From: Xanthobacter tagetidis
GTDB lineage: Bacteria; Pseudomonadota; Alphaproteobacteria; Rhizobiales; Xanthobacteraceae
NCBI RefSeq assembly: GCF_003667445.1
Contig: NZ_RCTF01000022.1
Location: forward strand, 1 to 64,000
Direction of reading: 5' to 3'
DNA length: 64,000 bases
Below the pieces are notes generated by a model. That model saw only the letters and a list, made by a program, of their open reading frames with translations, did no database searches and was not told the DNA's origin. Of the stretch, positions 16,961-25,621 are shown one piece after another. The position numbers and the translations under genes are program-made. Every line of letters begins with the position of its first letter. Within the stretch, counting starts at the first letter, position 1.

Positions 16961-17977
16961 TCACGGCGTCGCCTCGTTGCGGCCGGAGAGATGGCCGGTC
17001 ACGTAGGACGCGACGCCCTCCTCCAGCGAGGTGAAGGGGGCGGAATAGCCGGCCGCGCGCAGCTTCCCCATGTCCGCCTGGGTGAAATACTGGTAGGCGC
17101 CGCGCAGGTGCTCCGGCATGTCCACATAGGCGATGCGCGGCTCCCGGCCGAGCGCCGCGAACACCGCCCTGGCGAGATCCGCGAAGCTGCGCGCCTGCCC
17201 CGTGCCGACATTGAAGATGCCGCTCACCTGCGGGTTCTCCAGCAGCCACTGCACCACGGCGACGCAGTCGCGCACATGGATGAAGTCGCGCAACTGGCCG
17301 CCGTCGCCATAGGCCGGGTTGTGCGACTTGAACAGCGTCACGCTCTCCCCCGCCGCGGCGGCCGGGTGGATCTTGTGCACCACCGAGCGCATGTCGCCCT
17401 TGTGGGCCTCGCCGGGGCCATAGACGTTGAAGAAGCGCAGGCCCGCATATTGCGGCGGGCACGGCCGGCCGGCGCGCACGTCGGCCATGATGCGGCGGTC
17501 CACGAACAGCTTCGACCAGCCATAGGGATTGAGCGGCGCAAGGCGCGCCAGCGTGCCGTCGTCGTCCGCATCGGCGAAGCCTTCCGAACCGTCGCCATAG
17601 GTGGCGGCGGAGGAGGCGAAGACGAACGGCAGGCCCTTGGCCGCGCACTGCGCCCACAGATCGAGCGTCGCGCGGATGTTGCGGGCGACGATCTTGTCGC
17701 CGTCGCGCTCCGTGGTGGCGGAGATCGCGCCCATGTGGACGATGCCGCCGAGCCGGCCGCCCTCGCGCGCCACGAAGCTCTCGACCGCCTCGGGCCGGAT
17801 CACGTCATCGAGCGGGATGTCCGCGATGTTGCGCCATTTCGGCCCGTCCTCCAGCCAGTCGGAGACCACCACGCGGCGGCCCTCCGCGGCGAGCGCGCGG
17901 GCGATGTTGGAGCCGATGAAACCGGCGCCGCCGGTCACCAGCATCAGGTCGCGGCCAGGGCCGCGGGAAAGCGTCAT
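16961..17977 (-). CDS. hldD: ADP-L-glycero-D-manno-heptose 6-epimerase HldD
   Basis: The 338-residue short-chain dehydrogenase-type epimerase converts the D,D- to the L,D-heptose nucleotide. The Rossmann motif VTGGAGFIGSN, the serine block FASSAATYGD and the catalytic YGWSK are visible. The motif block YQYFTQADMGKLRAAGY near the end is diagnostic for HldD. The start at 17977 places the Rossmann motif near the N-terminus; a longer frame exists upstream. Confidence 0.95.
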   Translation of the reverse strand: MTLSRGPGRDLMLVTGGAGFIGSNIARALAAEGRRVVVSDWLEDGPKWRNIADIPLDDVIRPEAVESFVAREGGRLGGIVHMGAISATTERDGDKIVARNIRATLDLWAQCAAKGLPFVFASSAATYGDGSEGFADADDDGTLARLAPLNPYGWSKLFVDRRIMADVRAGRPCPPQYAGLRFFNVYGPGEAHKGDMRSVVHKIHPAAAAGESVTLFKSHNPAYGDGGQLRDFIHVRDCVAVVQWLLENPQVSGIFNVGTGQARSFADLARAVFAALGREPRIAYVDMPEHLRGAYQYFTQADMGKLRAAGYSAPFTSLEEGVASYVTGHLSGRNEATP

Positions 17978-18058
17978 GGGGCTCGGCACCTCGCAATGGT
18001 GCCGCCGATGTGCCACGCCGCCTCGCCGCTTGTCCATAAGGGCGGCAGGGCGGGTGCC

Positions 18059-19078
18059 TCAATGCGGCGCCGACAGATCGCTCAGCGCCCGCCACACCGT
18101 CGCGGCCGCGAAGTCGGCGAGGCAGGGCGGACCCTCGATGGTGGCGGGGGCGATGCGGCAGCGGCCCTTCTCGCAGGGCGCGCAATCGCGCCGCGAGACC
18201 AGCTCGCGCACCCGCGCGCCTATGAGGCCGGTGAGGCGCGGATCGGTCGGCCCGTAGAGCCCGACCGTCGGCACGCCGAAGGCGGCGGCGAGGTGGCCGA
18301 GTCCGGTATCGACGCTCACCACGCCGGCAGCGGACGCGATGAGCGGAATGAGCGTTGCCAGCGGCTGGGGCGGCAGCGGCTCCACCGCCGGCCGGCCCTC
18401 GGCAATGGCAGCCGCCCGCGCCGCCTCGGCCGCGCCCTGGGTGAAGACCAGCGCCTGCATGCCGGCGGCCTGCGCCTCCCGCGCCAAGGCGCGCCAGCCG
18501 GCGACGGTCCAGGTCTTGGTGGGCCAGGTGGTGCCGTGCAGGAAGACGAGGTGCGGCGGGTCGCCCCCCGGCAGCGGCAGAGGCCGCAGCCCGGTGTCGA
18601 GCGGGCGTCCCTCCAGGGAATAGCCCAGCGCCGCGGCGAACAGCTTGCGGATGCGCTCCGCCATGTGCTCGACCTCGGGCACGCGGTGGCGGCCGTGATA
18701 GGCGATGGCGGCGAGCCCCTCGCGGGCGCTCTCGCGGTCGAAGCCGTGGCGCGGCCCCTGGGCGATCATCGACACGAGCGCGCTCTTCACCAGGCCCTGG
18801 GCGTCGATTACCACGTCATAGCGCCGGCCGGCGAGCGCGCGGCGGGTGGCCGCGGCCTCCCCGCCCGCGAGCGCGGCAAGCGGGCGCTTCTTCAGCCGCC
18901 GCAGCGGCACGGTGATGGTCTCGCGCACCGCGGGATGCAGCCGTGCGATGGGCGCGAACGCCTCCTCCACCGCCCAGTCCACCTCCAGGCCAGGCACGGC
19001 ATGCATGGCGTCGGTCAAGGCGGGAAAGGTGTGGACCACGTCTCCGAGCGAGGAGAGCTTGACGACCAGCACCCTCAT
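18059..19078 (-). CDS. waaC: LPS heptosyltransferase I (WaaC)
   Basis: This 339-residue GT-B, GT9-family enzyme adds the first heptose to Kdo. The N-terminus MRVLVVKLSSLGDVVHTFPAL is typical for WaaC, as are the HGTTWPTKTW acceptor-site block and the late VDTGLGHLAAA nucleotide-sugar block. Its ATG overlaps the waaF stop (ATGA). It acts at the cytoplasmic face of the inner membrane on Kdo-lipid A. Confidence 0.93.
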   Translation of the reverse strand: MRVLVVKLSSLGDVVHTFPALTDAMHAVPGLEVDWAVEEAFAPIARLHPAVRETITVPLRRLKKRPLAALAGGEAAATRRALAGRRYDVVIDAQGLVKSALVSMIAQGPRHGFDRESAREGLAAIAYHGRHRVPEVEHMAERIRKLFAAALGYSLEGRPLDTGLRPLPLPGGDPPHLVFLHGTTWPTKTWTVAGWRALAREAQAAGMQALVFTQGAAEAARAAAIAEGRPAVEPLPPQPLATLIPLIASAAGVVSVDTGLGHLAAAFGVPTVGLYGPTDPRLTGLIGARVRELVSRRDCAPCEKGRCRIAPATIEGPPCLADFAAATVWRALSDLSAPH

Positions 19079-20097
19079 CGGGCGATGCGCTCGGCCGCCT
19101 CGAACACTTCGCCCGCGTCGATGCTCTCCAGGCAGGCCAGCGTGCCCAGCGGGCATTCGCGCTTCATGCACGGCCGGCAGGTCAGAGGACGCGAGATCAC
19201 ACGCGCGCCGGGCGAGGTGGGCGGCGTCATCTTCTCGGAGGAGGAGCCGAACACAGCCACCACGCGGCGGTCGAGCGCGCTCGCCACATGCATGAGACCG
19301 GAATCGTTGGTCACCACCACATTGGCCGCGGCGAGCACGGCCGCCGCCTCCATGAGGTTGGTGCGGCCGGTGAGGTCGTCGATGCCGGGCGCGGCGGCGG
19401 CGATCACCGCCCCGGCGGGCGCCTCCTTGGGCGAGCCCACCACGCGGACATGCCAGCCGGCGGCGACCGCGCGGGCAGCGAGCGCGGCGAACTTCTCGGC
19501 GGGCCAGCGCTTGGAGGGGCCGTATTCGGCACCGGGGCAGAGCGCCAGAACGGGCCCCTCCCCCGGCAGGGGAAATTTCGCGGCGGCGAGATCGGCCATC
19601 CCGTCGGGCAGGAACAGGCGCGGGCGCGGCGCGGGCGCGGGCGGCGTCCCCTCCGGCAGGCCGAGGGCGACGAAGCGGTCGATGGTGCGCGCGCTCTTGC
19701 GGTCGCGGTCGGGTCGCGCATCGGTCAGCAAAGGCGAGCGCATCTCGCCCTGGTAGCCGACGCGCTCAGGGATGCCGGCGGCGAACGGAACGATGGCGGC
19801 CTTGAACGCGCGCGGCAGGACGATGGCCTTGGAGTATCCCTCTTCCTTCAGCGCCCGGCCGGCCTTCCATCGCGCGACGAGGCCGAGTTCGCCATGGCCG
19901 AGGCCGAGGGGGATGGTGCGCCGCACGCCGCGGATCATGCGGGCGACCGGGAGGGCCGCCGCCGGGGCGATCACATCCACCGGACGGCCCGGCTCGCGCA
20001 GGCGCAGCACCTCGATGAGGCTCGCGGCCATGACCATGTCGCCCACCCAGGCGGGGCCCACGAGAAGAAGCGGCGAGACGGAACCGATGGCGCGCAT
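19075..20097 (-). CDS. waaF: LPS heptosyltransferase II (WaaF)
   Basis: This 340-residue GT9 enzyme adds the second heptose of the LPS core. The signature LLLVGPAWVGDMVMAASL begins the protein. The ADP-heptose-binding block VTNDSGLMHVASAL and the Cys-rich CRPCMKRECPLGTLACL tail are characteristic of the family. It opens the heptose operon and is followed by waaC with a 4-base overlap. Confidence 0.94.
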   Translation of the reverse strand: MRAIGSVSPLLLVGPAWVGDMVMAASLIEVLRLREPGRPVDVIAPAAALPVARMIRGVRRTIPLGLGHGELGLVARWKAGRALKEEGYSKAIVLPRAFKAAIVPFAAGIPERVGYQGEMRSPLLTDARPDRDRKSARTIDRFVALGLPEGTPPAPAPRPRLFLPDGMADLAAAKFPLPGEGPVLALCPGAEYGPSKRWPAEKFAALAARAVAAGWHVRVVGSPKEAPAGAVIAAAAPGIDDLTGRTNLMEAAAVLAAANVVVTNDSGLMHVASALDRRVVAVFGSSSEKMTPPTSPGARVISRPLTCRPCMKRECPLGTLACLESIDAGEVFEAAERIAR

Positions 20098-20369
20098 GAT
20101 CTGATCGCCGGGGAGCGCCCGGCCTGGAGGAGACCCCGTCTCCGGCGCCCACCCCGGGGGGCGCGGCGTGGACCTGTGTCCCGACCTTTTCAGCCATCCC
20201 GTCGCGGGCCGCTCGGCGGCGCGATCGGCCCGCAGTGCGAGCCGACCGGAACCTGCGCCAGGAGCGCCGCGCCCGTCAAGGGCGAGCGACGGGCCGCGCG
20301 CGATCCCAGTCGATTTCGGCCGCCGGCAGCAACCCTCCTGCCCGACGAGGACACCGTCCTGAAACCAAA

Positions 20370-20394
20370 CCGCCGGCGCTTGCGGCGCCGGCGG
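20370..20394 (-). terminator. Probable terminator of the first phasin gene
   Basis: A perfect 10-bp stem (CCGCCGGCGC, 20370-20379, with its complement 20385-20394) has a 5-base loop. Reading on the minus strand it is followed by the T-rich tract GTTTGGTTTC. It sits 55 bp past the phasin stop. It is the only structure noticed in the 351-bp stretch 20098-20448. Confidence 0.6.
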
Positions 20395-20448
20395 TCGGTA
20401 TCGAACCAGGATAAGGCCGCGCTTGCGGTACGCAGCGCAGGCCGGCCA

Positions 20449-20922
20449 TCAGGCCGCCGGGCGCACCGACTTCTCGACCGTGCTCTTCAGGGGCTCGGAG
20501 GTGTCGGCCGCAACCTTCTGCGCCAGGGCCGAGAGATCCTTGGCCTGCGCCGACACGATCTCGAACTGCTTGCGCGCGTGGCCGGTGGACAGCTCCACCG
20601 CCTCCGCAAACGTCTTGGCCGACAGCAGCGCGTTGAAATAGTCGAACGAGGAATTCATGTTGGTCTGCAGCGCCTCGAGCATCTTCACGTTGAACGTGGA
20701 GACGCCCTTGCTGGCGGTGGTGCAGGTGTCCTCGATGGCCGCGTTCATCTGCTCGGCCGAAGACTTGATCTTGTCATAGTTGTCGCGGCAGGCGGAAAGG
20801 CCCTTCTCGGCGGCCTCGCGCATGGCCGGCGGCACCTCGAAGGCGGGCATGCCGTTGGCGGAGAAGGCCTTCTTGGCCGCGTCCAGTTGGTCCTGATAGG
20901 CCTTGATAAAGGTGTCGTTCAT
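20449..20922 (-). CDS. Phasin family protein (1)
   Basis: The 157-residue, mostly helical protein coats polyhydroxyalkanoate granules. The phasin block (MREAAEKGLSACRDNYDKIKSSAEQMNAAIEDT, followed by NVKMLEALQTNMNSSFDYFNALLSAKTFAEAVELSTGHARKQFE when read across its length) is clear. The ATG at 20922 has GAGGA 6 bases upstream; an upstream frame extension is unlikely. It is followed by its own terminator and preceded by a perfect palindrome at 21075. The second phasin lies just upstream in the same direction. Confidence 0.9.
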   Translation of the reverse strand: MNDTFIKAYQDQLDAAKKAFSANGMPAFEVPPAMREAAEKGLSACRDNYDKIKSSAEQMNAAIEDTCTTASKGVSTFNVKMLEALQTNMNSSFDYFNALLSAKTFAEAVELSTGHARKQFEIVSAQAKDLSALAQKVAADTSEPLKSTVEKSVRPAA

Positions 20923-21074
20923 AGCATCCTCGGGTCGCTCGGGGGGCGGCTTTGGGAGGACGGGGGCGTGCGCGGGACGGGTGGCGCAGTCGACCGTCCG
21001 GCAAGCGAATGGCTCCACGCGACACGGCTCCGGGCACAGGCCCTGACCCCGGAACCGTTATAATCGAGGCCATC

Positions 21075-21104
21075 GTGCGGCGCAAAATCATTTTTGCGCC
21101 GCAC
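21075..21104. promoter_or_regulatory. Perfect 13-bp-arm palindrome between the two phasin genes
   Basis: GTGCGGCGCAAAA (21075-21087) is followed after TCAT by its exact complement (21092-21104). Each arm contains TGC-N3-GCA, the pattern bound by the PHA regulator PhaR in other alphaproteobacteria. It is 150 bp before the first phasin start and 27 bp after the stop of the second, so it could equally be a terminator of the second gene; however, no clear T-tract follows on the minus strand. Confidence 0.5.
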
Positions 21105-21130
21105 AACATTTTAGGTATTTTAAAACCGCC

Positions 21131-21670
21131 TTACTGGCGGAGATTGGGGTCGACGGCCTGCTCGGTTGCGCTCTTGGCATCGCGCATGGCGGTCTCGCCC
21201 ATGGACTTGAGATCCTGAGCCGCCTCCTGGGCATTCTGGGCCGCACTGGCGCTCAGCGCCTTCACCCGCTCCGCCAGGGCGCGGGCGTGCTCGTCGAGGG
21301 TGCGCACCGTGGTCTCGCCCAGCGCCTTGGCCTCGGCGCCGAGGCTTTTGGCCTGCTCGGCCACCGCCTGCATCTGGCTCGACAGGAACTCCGCCTGCAG
21401 GCTCATCATCTCCTGCGGGCTCTTGGCGGCCACCAGCTTGTGCAGAAAGTCGAAGCTCGCGGCGACGTTCGCCTCCATGAGGCCGATGGTCTTCTGGCGC
21501 AGGTCCTTCATGGAGGTGCGCATCTCCTCCAGCCGCCCCTCCCCGTCGCCCACCGCGTCGCGCGCGCTCTTGAACAGCGTTTCGAAGGCCTGGCGCGCCT
21601 GGGCCACGTTCTTCTCCGCGACGGCGCGCATCTCCGCGGGCAACTCCAAGTCCGGACCGATCTTCGTCAT
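21131..21670 (-). CDS. Phasin family protein (2)
   Basis: This 179-residue helical protein has the phasin-type core (ELPAEMRAVAEKNVAQARQAFE, then VAASFDFLHKLVAAKSPQEMMSLQAEFLSSQM). It ends with a long Ala/Glu-rich helix. Good ribosome-binding site GAGGAG before ATG 21670. It is divergent from the PAS-domain gene and probably has a role on PHA granules alongside the other phasin. Confidence 0.87.
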   Translation of the reverse strand: MTKIGPDLELPAEMRAVAEKNVAQARQAFETLFKSARDAVGDGEGRLEEMRTSMKDLRQKTIGLMEANVAASFDFLHKLVAAKSPQEMMSLQAEFLSSQMQAVAEQAKSLGAEAKALGETTVRTLDEHARALAERVKALSASAAQNAQEAAQDLKSMGETAMRDAKSATEQAVDPNLRQ

Positions 21671-21882
21671 GGGCGTCACTCCTCGGGTTGGGGCCAGCGG
21701 CCGGCGGCCACGCGCCCTCGCGATCTTAGTATGCTCCGCCCACACCTCGGCAATATGAAAGAGGTCAAATCCGCCCGATTGCGGCGGCGTTAATCATTGC
21801 CCGCCACAATAGCCGGCCAAGCGTGCCCGGCGCCCAACTCAGCCCGGCAGGCAATCACGAAGGTATTCGCGGACCAAAGACG

Positions 21883-24237
21883 ATGACGGAGACGAGATCA
21901 CGTCCCCTTTACCTCGCCGGGCCGCGCCCTGACGCTCTGGCCGCGCCGTCGCCGCCCGCCTTCCTCGCGGATGCCGAGGGCAGGCGCGTGCTCGATGCGA
22001 ACGCCGCGGCGATCCGGCTCGGCTTTGCGCCCGGCAGCGCGGCGGCGCCCGCCCTTGGGCCGCTTCTGCGCGCCATGGACCGCGCTCCAGCGCTCGCCCC
22101 GCTCGCGCGCCTGCGCCCGCCCTTGAGCCTCGGCACCCTCACATTCCGGCTGGTGCGCGCCGATGGCGGCGTGCTTGCGACCGCGCTCGACGCTGCGGCC
22201 CCGCCTCCGCCCGCCCCGGGACCCGAGGCGGCACCCATCAGCCCCGATCCGCCGCCGCTGCGCTTCACCTTCGAGGCGGACGCCGAGGGGCGCGTCCGTG
22301 ACATCTCCGACGCGCTGGCGCACGCCCTCGGCCCGATGGCGGACCACCTGGTGGGCGCCACCTTCGCCGAGCTCGAGGCAAAGGACCTCGCCCGCGGGGC
22401 CGCCGCGGCGTCCACCGCCCTCTCCGGCGGAGCGAGCTTTACCGGCGCCCGCGTCACGCTCGCCGGCGATCCCCCATTGGAGCTCGAACTCGGCGCCGCG
22501 CCGGTGCTGGGCGCAGGCCTCAGCCGCGGCGCGATGCGCGGCTTCGGCATCGCCCGCCGCCGCCCGAGGCTGCATCTACCGCTGCCCGCGCCGTCCGAAC
22601 CCGCGCCCGCCAAGCCGAAGGTGGTGCAGCTGCGCGGAGCCGGGGCGCTGTCCCCCGCCGAGCATTCGGCGTTCCGCGAGATCGCCCGCACGCTCGCCGC
22701 CGCAGTCGAGGACTGGCCCAAGGGCGACGAGAGCGCGGCGCCGCTGACGGGCGACGCGCCGTTCCTGTCGACGGAGCCGCCCGAGCCGGTGTTTGAGAGC
22801 ACGCCGCCGGACAGCTTCGCCGCCGCCGAGGCGCTGCTCGACCGGCTGCCGGTTGGGCTGCTGGTGGAGCAGAACGGCGCGGCGATCCACGCCAACCGCG
22901 CCTTCCTGAAATGGACCGGCCATGCCGACCTTCCCGCCTTCCAGGAGGCCGGCGGGCTCGCCGCCGCTCTGGAGCGCGGTGCGGACGGCGTGCTGCGCCT
23001 CGTCACTCCCGAAGGCGAGCGCCTGCCGGTGACGGTGCGCCTGATGGCGGCCCCCTATGACGGTCGCAACGCGCTCCTGTACGTGGCCCGCCCGATCGAA
23101 GACGGGCCGCCGTCCGCCGACGCGCGCGCCGAGGCCCTCAGCCGGGCGCGGCGCGAGGCGCTCGATCTCGTTCCCTGGCCGGTGCTTCTGCTGGAAGAGG
23201 ACGGACTGGTGATGTTCGCCAACCGGGCCGCGCTGGGCCTTCTGGAGCGGAGCGAGCCGGAGACCATCGGCACGCCCTTCCTGGCGCTGGTGGACGGCGA
23301 CGACCGGGCTGCCGCGGCAGAAGCTCTGCGCGCCGCGATCGCCGCCGAGCCCGCCGCACCCGCCCCTCTCGATCTGACCATGCGCACGGGCGAAGCGGGC
23401 GGATCGCCCATGCGGGCCGCGCTGGCGCGCGGCGGGCGAGAGGACCGGCTGGTCTGCGTGGTGCTGGCGCCGCGGGCGGCCGCCGCCCCACCGCCGGAGG
23501 CGGACGTCGCGTCCGCCGCCGCGCCTGAATTGCCTGCCCTGCCGCCGGCCGCCCCCGAACTCGTCCCCGTCCGGCTCGCGTCCCTGGCGCGCCTGGTCTG
23601 CGAGCGTCTCGCGCCCGCCCTGGAGACCCTTCTGCCCGCCGAGGACGCTCCGCGCGAAGCCCCTGCCGTAGGCCTTGACGGCCAAACCCGTGCCGCGCTC
23701 ACCACCCTGCGCAGCGAGCTGGACGACCTCAGCGGCCTCGCCGCGCCGGAGCCGCCGCCGCCCTCGATGTGCGACCTCGCGGCATTGACGCGCGAGGTGC
23801 TCGCCTTGCTGGAACCCGCCGCGCGCCGGCGCGGCGTGCGGCTGCGCGCCGATCTGCCGCCGACCGCCCCCGCGGCGGCGGATGCGCCGCGGCTCGCCCG
23901 TCTGCTGCGCCACCTCCTTGAGGATGCGCTCGCAGCCAGCCCCGAGGACGCCGCCATCGCCGTCGCCATCCTGCCCGCCCCGGAAGAGGCCGACGCCGTG
24001 GCGATCGAGATCGCCGACGGCGGCCCGGCCCTGGACGAGGTGGCGATGGCCCGCGCGCTGGACCCTCTGGCCCCTGGTGGCGCCGCGGACCGGCTGCCGC
24101 GACCGGACATCGGGCCGCTGCGCTTCGCCCGGCTGGCCCACGAGGCCGAAGCGCTCGGCGGCACGCTCACGCTGCGGCGCGGCCTGTCGTCCGGGATGGT
24201 GGCGCGCCTGCGCCTGCCCCAAACGCCGCGGATTTGA
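21883..24237 (+). CDS. Multi-PAS protein with degenerate histidine-kinase core
   Basis: The 784-residue protein has at least three PAS-like modules (about residues 130-200, 310-400 and 420-510) and Pro/Ala-rich linkers. A C-terminal ATPase-like domain begins near residue 628. The region where HisKA should lie (about 560-625) contains no histidine and no SHELRTPL-type H-box. The N-box reads HLLEDALAAS with Asp for Asn, and the G1 box reads DGGPAL. It is therefore probably a non-catalytic scaffold or pseudokinase of the DivL/CckA-like type. ATG 21883 is chosen, with open frame continuing upstream. It has no linked response regulator. Confidence 0.65.
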   Translation: MTETRSRPLYLAGPRPDALAAPSPPAFLADAEGRRVLDANAAAIRLGFAPGSAAAPALGPLLRAMDRAPALAPLARLRPPLSLGTLTFRLVRADGGVLATALDAAAPPPPAPGPEAAPISPDPPPLRFTFEADAEGRVRDISDALAHALGPMADHLVGATFAELEAKDLARGAAAASTALSGGASFTGARVTLAGDPPLELELGAAPVLGAGLSRGAMRGFGIARRRPRLHLPLPAPSEPAPAKPKVVQLRGAGALSPAEHSAFREIARTLAAAVEDWPKGDESAAPLTGDAPFLSTEPPEPVFESTPPDSFAAAEALLDRLPVGLLVEQNGAAIHANRAFLKWTGHADLPAFQEAGGLAAALERGADGVLRLVTPEGERLPVTVRLMAAPYDGRNALLYVARPIEDGPPSADARAEALSRARREALDLVPWPVLLLEEDGLVMFANRAALGLLERSEPETIGTPFLALVDGDDRAAAAEALRAAIAAEPAAPAPLDLTMRTGEAGGSPMRAALARGGREDRLVCVVLAPRAAAAPPPEADVASAAAPELPALPPAAPELVPVRLASLARLVCERLAPALETLLPAEDAPREAPAVGLDGQTRAALTTLRSELDDLSGLAAPEPPPPSMCDLAALTREVLALLEPAARRRGVRLRADLPPTAPAAADAPRLARLLRHLLEDALAASPEDAAIAVAILPAPEEADAVAIEIADGGPALDEVAMARALDPLAPGGAADRLPRPDIGPLRFARLAHEAEALGGTLTLRRGLSSGMVARLRLPQTPRI

Positions 24238-24402
24238 CCTCGCCTGATCGCACGCCGGCCTATGAGCCTCGGACGTTCGAGGCCGCGAGCCGCGCATTCT
24301 GGCGGTTCATTGTGGCTGCGATTCACCGCTGCGGCTTCGTGGCCACTGCTTCACTTGCGCCTGCCCGCCTCCACCAAGGGAAACCGGCCGGGATCGGTCA
24401 CA

Positions 24403-24433
24403 ATGGAATTGCTTAAAAGTAGAACTGCTCAAT
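24403..24433 (+). promoter_or_regulatory. Two weak iron-box-like palindromes upstream of bfd
   Basis: ATGGA-ATTGC-TTAAA (24403-24417) and GTAGA-ACTGC-TCAAT (24419-24433) are degenerate versions of the palindrome found at 24529. The second follows the first by 16 bp. They lie in the 328-bp non-coding stretch 24238-24565 upstream of bfd, which otherwise shows only a lone TTGACG at 24478. Confidence 0.35.
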
Positions 24434-24528
24434 CTTTTCAAATGCCGGCGCAACCACCATGTCGCATTTCTACGGAGTTGACGCGAAGCCGGCCGTTCTG
24501 CGAAATAGCCTCAAGTAGTCAGGCCTTT

Positions 24529-24543
24529 TTGGAATTGCTCTAA
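24529..24543 (+). promoter_or_regulatory. Irr/ICE-like box upstream of bfd
   Basis: The interrupted palindrome TTGGA-ATTGC-TCTAA fits TTAGA-N5-TCTAA, which is the core of the Irr-recognised iron control element of Rhizobiales (TTTAGAA-N3-TTCTAAA). It ends 22 bases before the bfd start, a position suited to repression when iron is scarce. Confidence 0.6.
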
Positions 24544-24565
24544 GCAAGCTGATCTGGATCAAACC

Positions 24566-24802
24566 ATGATCGTGTGTTCCTGCAACGTCTTTTCCGACCA
24601 TCAGGTCCGCGACGCCTGCGCCGGCGCGGCGAGCGTTCGGACGCCGGGCGAGATCTACCGCTGCCTCGGCTGCTCCCCCCAATGCGGGCGCTGCGCCCGT
24701 ACCATCCGGGCCATCCTGGACCAGGTGCAGGCCCATTCCTGCGCGTCCTGCGCCGAGGAATGCCCGGTCGCCGCCCTCACCGGAATGGTCGCCGCGGAGT
24801 AG
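24566..24802 (+). CDS. bfd: Bacterioferritin-associated ferredoxin (Bfd) with C-terminal Cys-rich extension
   Basis: The 78-residue [2Fe-2S] protein reduces bacterioferritin-stored iron for release. The cluster ligands C4, C6, C40 and C43 follow the Bfd pattern. It is longer than the usual about 64 residues, and the extra tail holds C59-x2-C62-x3-C66-P, reminiscent of a ferredoxin half-motif; C33 and C36 are further extra cysteines. The gene lies directly upstream of bfr, and both have their own iron box. Confidence 0.9.
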   Translation: MIVCSCNVFSDHQVRDACAGAASVRTPGEIYRCLGCSPQCGRCARTIRAILDQVQAHSCASCAEECPVAALTGMVAAE

Positions 24803-24841
24803 GCGCGGACCCGCGACGGTATCCCTGCTGTTGCGAACAGA

Positions 24842-24856
24842 TTAGAATTTGTCTAA
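24842..24856 (+). promoter_or_regulatory. Irr/ICE-like box upstream of bfr
   Basis: TTAGA-ATTTG-TCTAA has perfect 5-bp arms and the same spacing as the boxes upstream of bfd and fbpA. It ends 48 bases before the bfr start. Confidence 0.65.
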
Positions 24857-24904
24857 AAGCAATTCGAGATAACAAGGCCGCTTCGTCGGCATGAGGAGTG
24901 AGTC

Positions 24905-25387
24905 ATGAAGGGTGATCCGAAGGTCATCGAGTATCTCAACCGGGGATTGCGTTCGGAGCTCACCGCCATCAACCAGTACTGGCTGCATTACCGCATGCTG
25001 GACAATTGGGGCTACAAGGCGCTCGCCAAGAAGTGGCGCGCCGAGTCCATCGAGGAGATGGTGCACGCGGACAAGTTCACCGACCGCATCCTGTTCCTCG
25101 ACGGCTTCCCGAACATGCAGGTGCTCGACCCGCTGCGCATCGGCCAGGACGTGAAGGAAATCCTCGAAGCGGACCTCGCCGCCGAGGTGGACGCCCGCGC
25201 CCTCTATCAGGAGGCCGCCACCTATTGCGCCTCGGTCAAGGACTATCCCAGCCGCGACCTGTTCGAGGAGCTGATGGCGGACGAGGAAGGCCATATCGAC
25301 TTCCTTGAGACCCAGCTCGACCTCGTGGCCAAGCTCGGCCTTCAGCTCTACGCCCAGCACCATATCGGCGAGCTGGACGAGGACTGA
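24905..25387 (+). CDS. bfr: Bacterioferritin
   Basis: The 160-residue heme-containing ferritin stores ferric iron in a 24-mer. The ferroxidase ligands E18, E51, H54 and the later E94, E127, H130 region (DEEGHIDF) are present. M52 in EEMVHADK is the axial heme ligand. Length is standard. It is preceded by an Irr-like box and followed by a strong terminator. Confidence 0.97.
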   Translation: MKGDPKVIEYLNRGLRSELTAINQYWLHYRMLDNWGYKALAKKWRAESIEEMVHADKFTDRILFLDGFPNMQVLDPLRIGQDVKEILEADLAAEVDARALYQEAATYCASVKDYPSRDLFEELMADEEGHIDFLETQLDLVAKLGLQLYAQHHIGELDED

Positions 25388-25415
25388 TCTGCGTTCCGGT
25401 GCGACTCGTGACCCA

Positions 25416-25444
25416 GGCCCGGCCGATCCGCCGGGCCTTTTTTT
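25416..25444 (+). terminator. Rho-independent terminator after bfr
   Basis: The stem GGCCCGG (25416-25422) pairs with CCGGGCC (25431-25437), followed by seven Ts. It ends the bfd-bfr unit. Confidence 0.9.
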
Positions 25445-25621
25445 GCCCAGTCCCCTCCCCTATACGCCCGGGCGTTGATCTCACGACTTCACCGCGCGGA
25501 TGCGTCCCCGCACTTTCGGGATGCCGTGAAGCGCGGCCGCCGTTCCTGGGTGTCCTTCCCCGGGGGCTTGCCGGGTCGCATGGTGAGGCGTGGCAGCATA
25601 CCAGACTGGAATCATGACAAT

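Noticed and set aside
15404..19756. Very long open frame (about 1450 codons) on the plus strand opposite hldE, hldD, waaC and waaF
   Set aside because: It is antisense to four clearly recognised genes, has Arg/Ala/His-rich low-complexity sequence and no family motif. High GC removes stop codons in this frame.
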